Positions 9,207 through 19,136 of a stretch of 64,000 nt of DNA are shown in pieces. The first letter of the stretch is position 1, and each line of letters starts with the position of its first letter. Both the position numbers and the translations under genes were made by a program. The notes beneath the pieces were generated by a model, which searched no databases, was not told where the DNA came from, and saw only the letters and a list, made by a program, of their open reading frames with translations. Source of the DNA: an uncultured Spirochaetales bacterium (lineage in GTDB: Bacteria > Spirochaetota > Spirochaetia > Sphaerochaetales > Sphaerochaetaceae). The stretch is taken from the NCBI GenBank assembly GCA_934276485.1, contig CAKQTE010000040.1, positions 8,036 to 72,035 of the forward strand. Direction: 5' to 3'.

Positions 9207-10409
9207 ATGGATTACAAGTTTTATGTGCTATCAACATTGTTGGATAAATATGAAAACAGCGTACATTTCAAGCTCGTTAAATGTAATAGAAGGGTTTTCT
9301 TTGATTGCAGAAAGGACAAAGAGCTAAAGCATCTATTGGAATCAAGCGATGAGTATGAAGCCTTTGAAAAGGTGGTCAATCAACTCAAAGACGAACGGGT
9401 AATTACTGTTGAATACTTCAATTACAATAACCTAATTGGTGAGATTTCATTGAACCTTGATGATGATAGCATCAGAAAAGCTTATCGTATGATTGATAGA
9501 GAGCCTCTTCTTGATATCTTATTAGCTCTCGAAAAAGAACTGAAAGATACGATAGAAGTAGTACCTCTAGAGTCCCAAAACTATCTAAAATCCCTATTGG
9601 ACAAAGTATTACATGATAGAAAGCTTCCACGTGGATTCAAACGAGACATAGAATTCAATAGAAACCTTATATCTGTATTCAGAGAAGCTGTTACGAATAC
9701 AGATATTCTTACAGAGCGAGTATTTAGTATCAAAGTGCTTGGAGACAGTAAGATATTTGAGAATGAATATAGACAAGCTTTGATTACAATGTTGAAGCAT
9801 ATGTCAGACAATGAACTTATAGACAATGAGATTCTTGAAGAGCGGGGCATTGTCAGATATCCAGAGGTGATAGAGTTTGCAGGTAATATTGCTTTTACGC
9901 TAAAAGATGGCTCTGTTGTTGACTGCAGTAAGATGAAATGGGGTGCATATATAAACTCTGATATGATCAAACAGGTAATTGAGGCAACCATTTATGCAGA
10001 TTCAATTTTGTTTGTTGAAAATAAAGCTAACTACTACAATCTTCTTCCTGCAAGAAAGGACAATGAGATTATTGTATTCCATGGCGGTGTGTTCAGTTCT
10101 ATAAAAGGTAAGTTCTTCTCTCTTTTGAAGAAAGAAGGTATGAGCTATAGGCATTGGAGTGATATCGACTGGGGAGGATTTAGAATCTTTACGCGTTTGC
10201 GTGATACATTCTTTCCCCATTTGATTCCATATAAAATGGATGTAGAGACTCTTTTGGATAATATTGATAAAGCAAAACACATCGAAGATATGGAGTATAT
10301 CAATATGCTTTCTGAGATGCTGAAAGATGAGAAATACAATGTCTTTCACAGCGTAATTCAAACAATGATTGACCAAAAGATAAGACTTGAACAGGAGTGC
10401 GTAGAATGA
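9207..10409 (+). CDS. jetD: Wadjet nuclease JetD (Toprim-type, DUF3322/DUF2220)
   Basis: A 400-residue protein starting 2 bases after jetC. The C-terminal half is Toprim-like: Glu271 in VENKANYYNL, the HGG at 292-294, and a DxD pair, Asp319 and Asp321, in HWSDIDWGGFRIF. These are the expected metal-binding positions of the topoisomerase VI-like nuclease that cuts DNA in Wadjet. The N-terminal half would be the arm domain contacting DNA. Its stop overlaps the next gene's start as ATGA. Confidence 0.9.
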   Translation: MDYKFYVLSTLLDKYENSVHFKLVKCNRRVFFDCRKDKELKHLLESSDEYEAFEKVVNQLKDERVITVEYFNYNNLIGEISLNLDDDSIRKAYRMIDREPLLDILLALEKELKDTIEVVPLESQNYLKSLLDKVLHDRKLPRGFKRDIEFNRNLISVFREAVTNTDILTERVFSIKVLGDSKIFENEYRQALITMLKHMSDNELIDNEILEERGIVRYPEVIEFAGNIAFTLKDGSVVDCSKMKWGAYINSDMIKQVIEATIYADSILFVENKANYYNLLPARKDNEIIVFHGGVFSSIKGKFFSLLKKEGMSYRHWSDIDWGGFRIFTRLRDTFFPHLIPYKMDVETLLDNIDKAKHIEDMEYINMLSEMLKDEKYNVFHSVIQTMIDQKIRLEQECVE

Positions 10410-10999
10410 GTGTAAACACCTTGGATTACTACAATAACAATGCCGATGTTTTTGCTAAAGGCACAATAGATGTTGAGATGCATACTCTTCAAGATAAGTT
10501 TTTGTCTTACCTCGATAAAGGTAGCTTTGTTTTGGATCTTGGATGTGGAGCGGGGCGGGACTCTGCATATTTTCTATCTAAGGGTATGAGAGTTGAAGCT
10601 GTTGATGGCTCTGAAAAACTTGTTGAAATTGCAACTGTAAATACATCTCTTCCTGTTAGGCATCTGCTATTTGAAAACCTTGATTACAAAGATGTATTTG
10701 ATGGCATTTGGGCATGTGCATCTTTGTTGCATGTTAAGAAAGATGATATTAAAGAAATCCTAAATAAATGCTTTATGGCATTAAAGGTGAATGGAATATT
10801 CTACTTATCTTTCAAACAAGGGAACTTTGAGGGAGAAAGGAATGGACGATATTTCAGTGACTACACTCTAGATGAAATTGAATCGATTCTTTCCTCTTTT
10901 GATAATAATATAGTCCTAGATGGTTTTATCACAAAAGATGCTCGTCCTGATAGAACAGAGTCTTGGGTTAATGTGATAGTAAAGAAAGTCAGGGGATAG
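10406..10999 (+). CDS. Class I SAM-dependent methyltransferase coupled to jetD
   Basis: A 197-residue Rossmann methyltransferase with motif I VLDLGCGAGRDS (about residues 44-55) and an acidic motif II ending VDGSEK. The ATG at 10406 overlaps the jetD stop (ATGA) and has AGGAG 8 bases upstream; an in-frame GTG at 10397 overlaps that site and is less likely. It resembles TehB/UbiE-like small-molecule methyltransferases and shows no DNA-methylase motif such as DPPY. The tight overlap suggests cotranslation with the Wadjet operon; whether it has a defence role is open. Confidence 0.85.
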   Translation: MSVNTLDYYNNNADVFAKGTIDVEMHTLQDKFLSYLDKGSFVLDLGCGAGRDSAYFLSKGMRVEAVDGSEKLVEIATVNTSLPVRHLLFENLDYKDVFDGIWACASLLHVKKDDIKEILNKCFMALKVNGIFYLSFKQGNFEGERNGRYFSDYTLDEIESILSSFDNNIVLDGFITKDARPDRTESWVNVIVKKVRG

Positions 11000-11001
11000 T
11001 T

Positions 11002-13456
11002 ATGGAAAAGGGGACATTGGTTTTCACAGGAGGAGATAGAGAAGAATCTCAATTGTTATCTTCTTTAGCTCATGACATAGAATCATCTGATCGTATTGAA
11101 TTGATAGTATCCTTCTTGATGGAATCCGGTGTTCGTCTGTTGCTTCCATCCCTACAGAAAGCTGCAGAAAAAGGAGCAAGAATAACTATTGTTACAGGGC
11201 TATATCTAAATTTGACGAGTCCTTCTGCCTTGTTTTTGCTTCGCTCTGCGTTAGGCGATAAGATTGATCTACGTATCTATCAAGATAAGAATAGATCCTT
11301 CCATCCAAAGTGTTATTTCATAACCAAAGATGGAAAACGATCTGCTTATATTGGCTCATCCAACATGTCTTCCTCTGCACTTCTATCAGGTATCGAATGG
11401 AACTATAAGTTGACAGGCGATAGTGATAAACAATCTCTTGATAGCTTCTATTCAGAGTTCGAAAACGTTCGTGATAACGATAGCATACCTCTTACAGACG
11501 ATATGCTCTCTGCATATTCCAAGAGTTGGAAATGCCCTGAAGTCATTAAGAGCATCAAAGAAACAATAAGTGCTACAGTTGAACCAAGAGGCGCACAAAT
11601 TGAAGCTCTGTATGCATTGGATAAAACACGAAGAGATGGTTATACAAAAGCTTTGATTTCAGCTGCAACTGGTATCGGAAAGACATATTTGGCAGCATTT
11701 GATAGTAAAAGCTTTAAACGAGTGTTATTTGTTGCACATAGAATCGAAATTCTAAAACAAGCCAAAGCTAGTTTTGAAAATGTCAGAGGAAATGCTTCTT
11801 ATGGCTTCTTTACAGCAGATATAAAAGATAAGAATGTGGATGTTCTATTTGCATCAGTCCAAACACTGTCCTCAGGCGAATACTTGAATCCTAATTGGTT
11901 CTCTCCTGATTATTTTGATTACATAGTTGTTGATGAGTTCCATCATGCAGTAAGTAGTGCTTATCAGAAGATATTGGATTATTTTACTCCCAAGTTCATG
12001 CTCGCACTCACAGCAACTCCAGAACGCTATGATGGAAGAGATGTCTATATCCTATGTAATTACAATGTTCCTTTCTCAATTGATTTAAGACAGGCTATCA
12101 ACAGAGGCCTTCTTGTTCCTTTTAGATACTATGGAATATATGACATGGTAGATTACTCTGGAGTAAGGATTGAGCATGGGCGCTATTCTGAAAGTGAACT
12201 CACATCTTTATATAAAGCCTCGTTAGAGAGAAAAGAACTTATCTATAAGAACTACATGAAATATAGAGGCCAATATGCACTCGCGTTTTGTTGCACTATT
12301 TCTCATGCAGAGGATATGGCAGAGTACTTTACTTCAAAAGGAATTCGTGCGTGTGTTGTTTGCTCCTCATCTCAAGGAGGATTGTTTCTAGATCGAGATG
12401 TTGCGATCAAAAAGCTACAGAATCATGAGATAGATATCATAATTCTCTGTAGATATGTTCAATGAAGGTGTGGATATTCCAGAGCTGGATTTGGTGATGT
12501 TCTTGCGTCCAACAGAATCTCCAGTTGTTTTCTTGCAGCAAATGGGAAGAGGCTTGAGACTTTGCAAAGGTAAGGAATATCTAACGATCCTAGACTTCAT
12601 AGGAAACTATAGAAATGCAGGAAGAGTTCCCTCTTTGATAGGCGAAGAGATGGGAGAGAGTATGTCTCTTCATTCTCCAGATGCAAACTACAACAGTGCA
12701 TATCGCTATCCAAAGGGATGTATCGTTGATTTTGAGCTTAAGCTATTGGATGTCTTTGAAAGAATGAGAAGAAATTCCTTGAGTTCAGCTCAAAGGGTTC
12801 TTGAAGATTACAAATCTGAGTACGACAAGATAAGAAATGAATATGATGTTGTTACTTTGATAGATTTCATCTCGTCTGTTGATATGGATGTGTTCTTGTC
12901 TGCATATTCAAATACATCATTAAGTGGAAAAAAGTCCCTGCCAAAGCTTTTGCAACATTTCTTATCATTCAAGAAAGAGATGAATGATCTAAATGATGAC
13001 GAAAAGTCCTTGCTAGAAACTGTTGGAGAGAGATTTCTAAATAGAATTGGATCAATGAATATGGAGAAATCATATAAGATTCCAATTCTTTTGGCTTTCT
13101 ACAACAATGGGAATATCAAGAGCGCCATTACAGATGACGATGTATATGCTAGCTATAGGGATTTCTACCTGCGGGATGGAAACTGGAAGGATTTGGAGAA
13201 AGGTAAGACTACCAATGACTTCAGATCTTGGTCAAAATCACGATATATAGCAGAGGCTAAGAAGAACCCTATAAAGATGCTATGTAGAACCGATGAGTTC
13301 TTCTATATTCCAGAAAATGGAAATGAGCTTCTAGCTATAGACGAAAGCGTGTTATCCTATTTTTCGAATCCAATGTTTATTAGACACTTCAAGGGAATAT
13401 TGGATGCTCGATGTGCTTTATATTACAGAGCAAATTTCTTATCGAACGAGAACTAA
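11002..13456 (+). pseudogene. PLD-DEAD/DEAH helicase, split by a frameshift
   Basis: Two overlapping frames (11002-12465 and 12455-13456) together encode one helicase of about 817 residues. The N-terminus is a phospholipase-D-like nuclease domain (HPK at 101-103, then GSSNMSSSAL). Next come Walker A ATGIGKT (222-228), DEFHH (311-315) and TATP (337-340). The first frame stops just where motif V should be; the second frame supplies FNEGVDIPELD and QMGRGLR. Removing one base near 12441-12450 restores the usual spacing through SVDMFNEG. The second part has no ribosome site. Such PLD-helicases occur in defence islands. It begins 2 bases after the methyltransferase. Confidence 0.8.
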
Positions 13457-13482
13457 ATTTTATTGCTATTAGTGAGGATTTT

Positions 13483-14640
13483 ATGAAAGAAATCAAAAGT
13501 GAAAGTGAGCTAACGTTTTTGGAAGCTACAAGCATTATTGTAGGACACGGTGTAGGATCAGGAGTGCTTGCTGTTCCATATCTTGCTTCTAGAAACTCAT
13601 GGAGCCATTTTCTATTGATAATCGTAGCTGTATATCTAATCAACTTGCTACTGCATTTGATGATTGCAGAGTTGAGTTTGAATAATAAGGGTGGTCAATT
13701 CATTACTATCTTTGAGCAAGAATTGTTTAAAGGAAAGGTTGGTGCATTCTTCAGCTGGCTTTCATTTGGTATCATGGGATTTTCAGTGCTGGTTAACGTT
13801 GCAGGTTTCATAAGTGGAGGCGGGGCTGTATTTTCATCCTGGTTTGGTCTTCCTGTAAGAGTATCACAATTGTTGTACTATCTATTGGCAACATTGGTTG
13901 TATATATGGGCATGAAAGCTGTTGGAATTGCAGAGAAGATATCTGTATTTTCGATGGTTGGCGTAATTGGAATCATATTTGTTGCAGTAATGCTTGGAGA
14001 CTTGAATCCTCTTCCTTCTTACTTTGTAGCATCATCAAATGTACTTGCATTGTATTCAATGGTTGCATTTGCACTCTCTGCTGTAATGAGTGTTCCTCAA
14101 GTTGTTAAGGGTGTTAATGGGGACGTTAAGAAGATAAAGGGTTCCATTGCACTAGGCACAGGAATCAATCTTCTGCTTGTTGTTGCAATTACATTCATGA
14201 CACTTGTTGGAATGGGCTCATCAATTAGCCAGAATGGAGCATTGGTAGACCTTGCGGGAAAGCTTGGTGGATGGGTTGGCATCATAGGATATCTATTCTC
14301 GCTACTAGCTCTATCCTCATCTTTCTGGGCAAATACATTGAATCTAAGGGATATCATCAGTGAAAAGACAGGTTGGAACAACAAGATAAGCTGGTTTGCA
14401 TCTTCTTTCCCTTGCTTGGTGCTTGCTCTCCTTGGATTACAAGGCTTTGTAGGATTTACCCGTCTTGCAGGAGTTGTGCAGGTATTAACAGGCATAGGAG
14501 TAATATGTGCATACAATATCTCACGTAGGCGTGTTGGGGAAAGCTTGATCTGTGGAAAGTTCGGATCTCTTCCATTCCAGATTATCGTTGTTCTAGGTTC
14601 TGTTGCTTCAACATTAGGTTCCCTAATAAAGGTGGTATAA
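13483..14640 (+). CDS. Amino-acid permease, aromatic/hydroxy amino acid (APC superfamily) type
   Basis: A 385-residue protein with about 11 transmembrane segments. The first helix carries the substrate-site motif GHGVGSGVLAVPY, typical of the hydroxy/aromatic amino-acid permease branch of the APC superfamily. The start at 13483 has a GTGAGG site; the longer in-frame start at 13411 lies within the preceding gene. It is a paralogue of the permease at 16325: both share the PQVVKG/PQAVKG segment followed by G-D-x-KKI. Substrate is unknown. Confidence 0.85.
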   Translation: MKEIKSESELTFLEATSIIVGHGVGSGVLAVPYLASRNSWSHFLLIIVAVYLINLLLHLMIAELSLNNKGGQFITIFEQELFKGKVGAFFSWLSFGIMGFSVLVNVAGFISGGGAVFSSWFGLPVRVSQLLYYLLATLVVYMGMKAVGIAEKISVFSMVGVIGIIFVAVMLGDLNPLPSYFVASSNVLALYSMVAFALSAVMSVPQVVKGVNGDVKKIKGSIALGTGINLLLVVAITFMTLVGMGSSISQNGALVDLAGKLGGWVGIIGYLFSLLALSSSFWANTLNLRDIISEKTGWNNKISWFASSFPCLVLALLGLQGFVGFTRLAGVVQVLTGIGVICAYNISRRRVGESLICGKFGSLPFQIIVVLGSVASTLGSLIKVV

Positions 14641-14641
14641 G

Positions 14642-15418
14642 ATGGATGGCTTTAATGATATATCAATAGATAGAGTTGCAAGCTCTATCTTGAGTTTGTT
14701 GGGTGTAGAAAGAGATAGTAATATGGCGCCTCCTATTGAAGATATAGTTGCAATAGGATCTTGCGATAGAGTCTTTATGTATAATCCTGATGCTATTGCT
14801 GAGTGGATATATGAAGCATATAGAGAGGACTTTTCACCAATTCTAAAGGATGCAACACTGAACCTAGAGATGCTATCGATGGTTCCACCTAAAACACCTG
14901 TATGCTTTGCTTCCATGTATTCAGGCCTTCTTCCTGATAAGCATGGCATACAGAGCTACACTAAGCCTGTACTGCAGTGTACTACAGTATTTGATGTCCT
15001 AGCTAAGATGAAAAAGAAGTGCGCAATAGTATCGACAGAAGGCGATTCTATATCAATGATATTTTTAAATCGTGATATCGATTACTTCATCTACAAGACA
15101 AAAGAAGAGTGTAATGATAAAGCCATCGAGCTTATCAAAGATGATAAGTACGATCTTATAGTCCTTTATAATGGAGATTACGATTGGGCAATGCATAGAT
15201 TCTCGCCTGAAGGAAAGCGCACTCTTCGTGCTCTTAGAGAGAATATTGCAACATACGAGCGGATTAAGAAAGAAATCAAGAAAGAGTGGAAGGGCCATAA
15301 GACAGCGTTAGCCTTTGCTCCTGATCATGGTTGCCATAAGTGCTATGGATTTTTAGGAACTCATGGCATGATGATTTCGAAAGATATGAACAGTAGACAC
15401 TTTTGGACGGTGCTGTAG
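14642..15418 (+). CDS. Alkaline phosphatase/phosphodiesterase superfamily protein
   Basis: A 258-residue protein. The TPVCFASMYSGLLPDKHGI segment matches the nucleophile region of type I phosphodiesterase/phosphatase-like proteins, NGDYDWAMHR supplies a metal-binding Asp/His pair, and APDHGCHK the C-terminal Asp-His. The usual N-terminal metal aspartate is not obvious, so activity is uncertain. It has no signal peptide. It starts 1 base after the permease stop and runs close to sppA; the substrate is unknown. Confidence 0.7.
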   Translation: MDGFNDISIDRVASSILSLLGVERDSNMAPPIEDIVAIGSCDRVFMYNPDAIAEWIYEAYREDFSPILKDATLNLEMLSMVPPKTPVCFASMYSGLLPDKHGIQSYTKPVLQCTTVFDVLAKMKKKCAIVSTEGDSISMIFLNRDIDYFIYKTKEECNDKAIELIKDDKYDLIVLYNGDYDWAMHRFSPEGKRTLRALRENIATYERIKKEIKKEWKGHKTALAFAPDHGCHKCYGFLGTHGMMISKDMNSRHFWTVL

Positions 15419-15432
15419 CTTGGAGGAGTGTT

Positions 15433-16266
15433 ATGTTTGGAAAGAAGACGATTGCAAAGATTATTATTGAAGGCACTATCGAAGATGAGGGAGAGAAATA
15501 CTCTCAAAAGTGGCTTCTTGGAACGATCAAGAAACTTGAGGATAAGGATGATGTGATAGGTCTTATTCTATATATCGATTCTCCAGGAGGAGGGGTTTTC
15601 CAGTCTGATGAAGTGTATTTGGCTGTACAACACTATATTTCAAAGACAGGAAAACCTGTATTTGCATACTTTGCATCTCTTGCAGCTAGTGGTGGTTACT
15701 ATATTGGCTGCAGCGCAGACAGGATTGTTGCAAACAGAAATACATTGACTGGTTCAATTGGTGTGATTTGTGGTCGATTCCTGGATGTCTCTGATTTTAT
15801 CAATAAACATGGAATAAAAGATGAGATAATCCATAGTGGTAGAAACAAGACCATGGGACACATTGCAACTCCTGCAACAGAAGAACAGAAGGCGATCATG
15901 CAACGTATTTCAGATGAGTGCTATGAACAATTTGTTTCCATCGTTAGAGATAATCGTCATCTTTCTGTAGAGAAAGTCAAGGAGCTTGCAGATGGGAGAA
16001 TCTACACAGCAAAGCAAGCAAAGGAATGCGGACTTATAGATGAGATCATGCCATTTGATGAGATGAAAGAGTATATGCTCAAGACTATTGGTAAGGAAGA
16101 CGAGAAAGCTTCTGTTGTTGAATATAAATTCAAAGGCAAAAAAAGTGTTTTGCAAAAGATGCTCAAGGGACAGGCGAGTGCTACTTCTGAAATGATTTCG
16201 TCATATGCAAAAGCAAAGACTCCTTATCCTGCATATTACTTTGATGCTGAGCGTTTCGGACGTTGA
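15433..16266 (+). CDS. sppA: Signal peptide peptidase SppA, short form (S49 family)
   Basis: A 277-residue S49 serine peptidase. The family's LYIDSPGGGV loop is at 46-55, the nucleophile Ser86 is in AASGGYY, and the general base is probably Lys139 in GRNKTMG. The start at 15433 has a strong GGAGGAG site; an in-frame start at 15403 would lie upstream of that site. No membrane anchor or signal peptide is seen, unlike long SppA, so it may act in the cytoplasm on fragments of signal peptides. Confidence 0.85.
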   Translation: MFGKKTIAKIIIEGTIEDEGEKYSQKWLLGTIKKLEDKDDVIGLILYIDSPGGGVFQSDEVYLAVQHYISKTGKPVFAYFASLAASGGYYIGCSADRIVANRNTLTGSIGVICGRFLDVSDFINKHGIKDEIIHSGRNKTMGHIATPATEEQKAIMQRISDECYEQFVSIVRDNRHLSVEKVKELADGRIYTAKQAKECGLIDEIMPFDEMKEYMLKTIGKEDEKASVVEYKFKGKKSVLQKMLKGQASATSEMISSYAKAKTPYPAYYFDAERFGR

Positions 16267-16312
16267 GCATCGTACTTGTGTTTGTCATCTATCTTAATTT
16301 TTAACATTTTGT

Positions 16313-16318
16313 TATAAA
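16313..16318 (+). promoter_or_regulatory. -10 element of a probable leaderless permease gene
   Basis: TATAAA ends 6 bases before the ATG at 16325 and there is no ribosome site. This puts the transcription start at the first base of the start codon. No good -35 is evident. Confidence 0.35.
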
Positions 16319-16324
16319 TAAAAC

Positions 16325-17470
16325 ATGAATGATAAAGATGATACATTGACAGTATGGCAAAGTGGTTCGATTATCACGGGATATGGAATAGGTGGAGGCG
16401 TTATGGCGCTTCCTTATGTTGCTGCGAAAGTAGGAGTGTTGGGAGCATTTGGCGTATTGACGCTGGCATTCATCTCTTCTGTGATTCTACATATCATGAT
16501 CGCAGAACTATCACTTAAAAGTGGAGAAGATGGTCAGATCATTGCAGCATTCTCTCGCTATCTATTCAAAGGCAAGGCAAAGACATTCTTAACATATGCA
16601 TTCTTTGTGATCATGGCATTGGTATTGGTTTTCAATCTAGCAGCGTATGTAGAAGGAGCTGCGGAGTTGATCTCTCCTCTCTTAGGTCTTTCTTCCTTTG
16701 TTTCCAAGCTCATATTCTATGTGCTTGCTGCATCTGTTGTTTTGTTTGGACTTAAAGCTGTAGGCGTAAGTGAATCAATAAGTGTCATCATTATCTACAT
16801 TCTTATCTCGATACTTGCAATTTTCTCATTCATGAATATCAAGAATGATCTTCCTCTTAGCTTTGGAGGTGTAAATCCAATGCTAGCTTTCTTTGGCCTT
16901 TCGATGTTTTCATTCTCCGCATTCTTCTCTGTTCCTCAAGCGGTAAAGGGCCTAAAGGGAGATAGAAAGAAGATAAGGAAAGCTATATGCATTGGAATGC
17001 TAAATAACTACATATTGATCATTCTGGTAACACTTTCTGCATTGTTGTCATCTGTTGAGATTACTCAAGTTGCAATGGTTGGCTGGAGTAAGGGTATCGG
17101 AAGATGGGCAGAGCTTGTGGGAACAATATTCACTCTCCTTGCGATGCTCACAACATATTGGTCAATTTCCCTTGCTCTTTCAGATATCATACATGAGCAA
17201 TTGAAGCTTGATTCACGACTATGTTGGCTATGTGCAACGCTTCCTTCTTTGTTGGTTACTTTCCTAAGTCTTGCTTCTTTCATGGACTTCATGCGTATTG
17301 CAGGAGGTCTTATTGCAATCATCGTTGCATTGATGGTTGTTCCTGCATATAGATGTTGCAGAAAGGAAGGTGATGAAAACCTTCTAGGGAAAGCTAGTGG
17401 AACAGCAATGGATGTGTTCATCATTGCCATGTATGTATTGATGGCTATAGGTAATGTAGTTGCAATATGA
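16325..17470 (+). CDS. Amino-acid permease, paralogue of the 13483 gene
   Basis: A 381-residue permease with about 11 transmembrane helices and the first-helix motif GYGIGGGVMALPY, homologous to GHGVGSGVLAVPY of its upstream paralogue. No ribosome site precedes the ATG. It overlaps the amidohydrolase start by ATGA, so the pair is translationally coupled; this suggests that the permease imports the compound the hydrolase acts on, possibly an N-acyl or otherwise amide-bound amino acid (inference). Confidence 0.85.
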   Translation: MNDKDDTLTVWQSGSIITGYGIGGGVMALPYVAAKVGVLGAFGVLTLAFISSVILHIMIAELSLKSGEDGQIIAAFSRYLFKGKAKTFLTYAFFVIMALVLVFNLAAYVEGAAELISPLLGLSSFVSKLIFYVLAASVVLFGLKAVGVSESISVIIIYILISILAIFSFMNIKNDLPLSFGGVNPMLAFFGLSMFSFSAFFSVPQAVKGLKGDRKKIRKAICIGMLNNYILIILVTLSALLSSVEITQVAMVGWSKGIGRWAELVGTIFTLLAMLTTYWSISLALSDIIHEQLKLDSRLCWLCATLPSLLVTFLSLASFMDFMRIAGGLIAIIVALMVVPAYRCCRKEGDENLLGKASGTAMDVFIIAMYVLMAIGNVVAI

Positions 17471-19041
17471 GTAGGATTCTATTTGAAAATGGAGTAATCC
17501 ATAGTTTCAATTCTTCTTTCGACACATATACATATATGGGTGTTGAAAATGGAAAGATTGCATATCTTGGAAACACAAAGCCATCTGGATACAACAAGAC
17601 AATAGATTTAGGTGGCAAGCATATAGCTCCAGCTTTATTCGATAGCCATATGCATATGTTATATACTATCGTGCTTGCATCTGGCAGTTTCACTCTTTCT
17701 GAGATTGTAGATAACGAGGTGTATCCAAAGAATGCAGAAGATACTCTCAAGAAGATTAAAGCCTTTGCTAGCACTCATCCAAAGAACAAGGTAATTGTTG
17801 CTAATGGCTTCATTCCATCTGCATTCTCTTCTCCTAGAATGCTCACACGCCGAGAGCTTGATGAGGCCGCTCCAGGAAAGGCTGTAATTGTCTATTCAAT
17901 TGATGGACACTCTTCTTCGCTTTCATCAAAGATGATCAAAGAGCTTGGAATTGAAAGCGAAGATGGCATCATGAGAGGAGAAGCGCATGAGTTCATTCAA
18001 GGAAAGGTTGCGGATGTAATATCAAGGAATCTGAATTTGAAGCTTCTTGCATCTGGGATAGCGAATTTTCTTAATACTCTTACCTCTTATGGTATTAGGG
18101 GAGTATCGGCACTCGATGGAAACGAAGATGTCAAGAATGATGTTTTGACAAAAGCATTGGCTTTCATTGCAACAAAGCTTCCAATAGATATCTCGTTCTA
18201 TCCTGAGTATCAGAACTATGACAGAGCACGAGAGTTTTTCAAGAAACAGAAGAATGCTCGTTGCGGAGGCTGCGGGGCTTGGGAGCTTGATGGTTCTGTA
18301 GGCTCTAAGAGTGCTGCATTCTATTCGCCATATCTTGGTAGCAAAGACTCTGGTCATACATATTACTCTGATGAGCACATCAATGCACAGGTAAGAAAAG
18401 CACTGGATGAGAATATCCTTCTTACATGCCATGCAATAGGACCTGCTGCGATAGATCAAATTGTTAATGCTTATTATCAGAACAAAGATGAACTAATTAA
18501 GCACAATGCACTATATAGAATCGATCACTTTGAATTTCCAACGCATGATGCTCTTGAGAAAGCTAAAGAGATGCGCATTGGAATTACAGTGCAACCAGGA
18601 TTTTCTTATATCGATAAGCTTGCTCTTCATAGCTATGAAAAGTACCTGCCTGAAGAATCATTGTCACTAGTAGTTCCATTGAAAAAGCTCTATGACTCTA
18701 AAGCTTTGGTTCTAGGCTCTTCAGATTCTCCAGTGCAGGATTTGGATCCTTATCTTCAGATGAAGGGCATGATTCACTACTATACTGAGTCTGAAAGTCT
18801 ATCTTCGCGCGATGCATATTGCACATATTCAGTAAATGCAGGAACTGTATTAGGGGAGGACTGGACCCTCTCTGTTGGTAATGATGCTTCTTTCAATATC
18901 TACCTGTCTAATCCTGAGGAGAATGAGCTTGGGCACAATGATTTGGATTCTCATTGGATTAAAGGAAAGAGAAGAACGAAGATCAAACATCCTCTCTTGT
19001 TCTTCTTTTCGTTGTTTCTAAGAAGAGGAAATAAGATTTAG
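17467..19041 (+). CDS. Amidohydrolase of the YtcJ type
   Basis: A 524-residue metal-dependent amidohydrolase. The metal-binding HxH is in DSHMHM (about residue 60); a later GSVGSKSAAFYSPY segment, CHAIGP, DHFEF and LGSSDSPV match the COG1574/YtcJ layout (related to N-substituted formamide deformylase). It has no signal peptide. The C-terminus ends in an unusual basic-hydrophobic tail (KGKRRTKIKHP followed by LLFFFSLFLRR) that may attach it to the membrane. ATGA overlap with the permease. Confidence 0.85.
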   Translation: MSRILFENGVIHSFNSSFDTYTYMGVENGKIAYLGNTKPSGYNKTIDLGGKHIAPALFDSHMHMLYTIVLASGSFTLSEIVDNEVYPKNAEDTLKKIKAFASTHPKNKVIVANGFIPSAFSSPRMLTRRELDEAAPGKAVIVYSIDGHSSSLSSKMIKELGIESEDGIMRGEAHEFIQGKVADVISRNLNLKLLASGIANFLNTLTSYGIRGVSALDGNEDVKNDVLTKALAFIATKLPIDISFYPEYQNYDRAREFFKKQKNARCGGCGAWELDGSVGSKSAAFYSPYLGSKDSGHTYYSDEHINAQVRKALDENILLTCHAIGPAAIDQIVNAYYQNKDELIKHNALYRIDHFEFPTHDALEKAKEMRIGITVQPGFSYIDKLALHSYEKYLPEESLSLVVPLKKLYDSKALVLGSSDSPVQDLDPYLQMKGMIHYYTESESLSSRDAYCTYSVNAGTVLGEDWTLSVGNDASFNIYLSNPEENELGHNDLDSHWIKGKRRTKIKHPLLFFFSLFLRRGNKI

Positions 19042-19077
19042 AATGGAAATCTTCCTTTTCTAGTAAACCTATTGGGC

Positions 19078-19108
19078 TTGATTGTCCGTTCTTGTTTTGT
19101 GGTACAAT
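19078..19108 (+). promoter_or_regulatory. Possible promoter of the second lacI-type gene
   Basis: TTGATT (19078-19083) and TACAAT (19103-19108) are 19 bases apart; an alternative -35 TTGTCC (19082-19087) gives 15. Either would start transcription about 20 bases before the chosen TTG codon. Confidence 0.35.
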
Positions 19109-19136
19109 CAACTTTTGAAGAGAGTTGGAGGATATC

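Noticed and set aside
12441..12470. Programmed frameshifting in the helicase
   Set aside because: No slippery heptamer or downstream stem is visible; mutation or error is simpler.
13411..13482. N-terminal extension of the first permease
   Set aside because: It lies inside the helicase gene and lacks a ribosome site; the ATG at 13483 has one.
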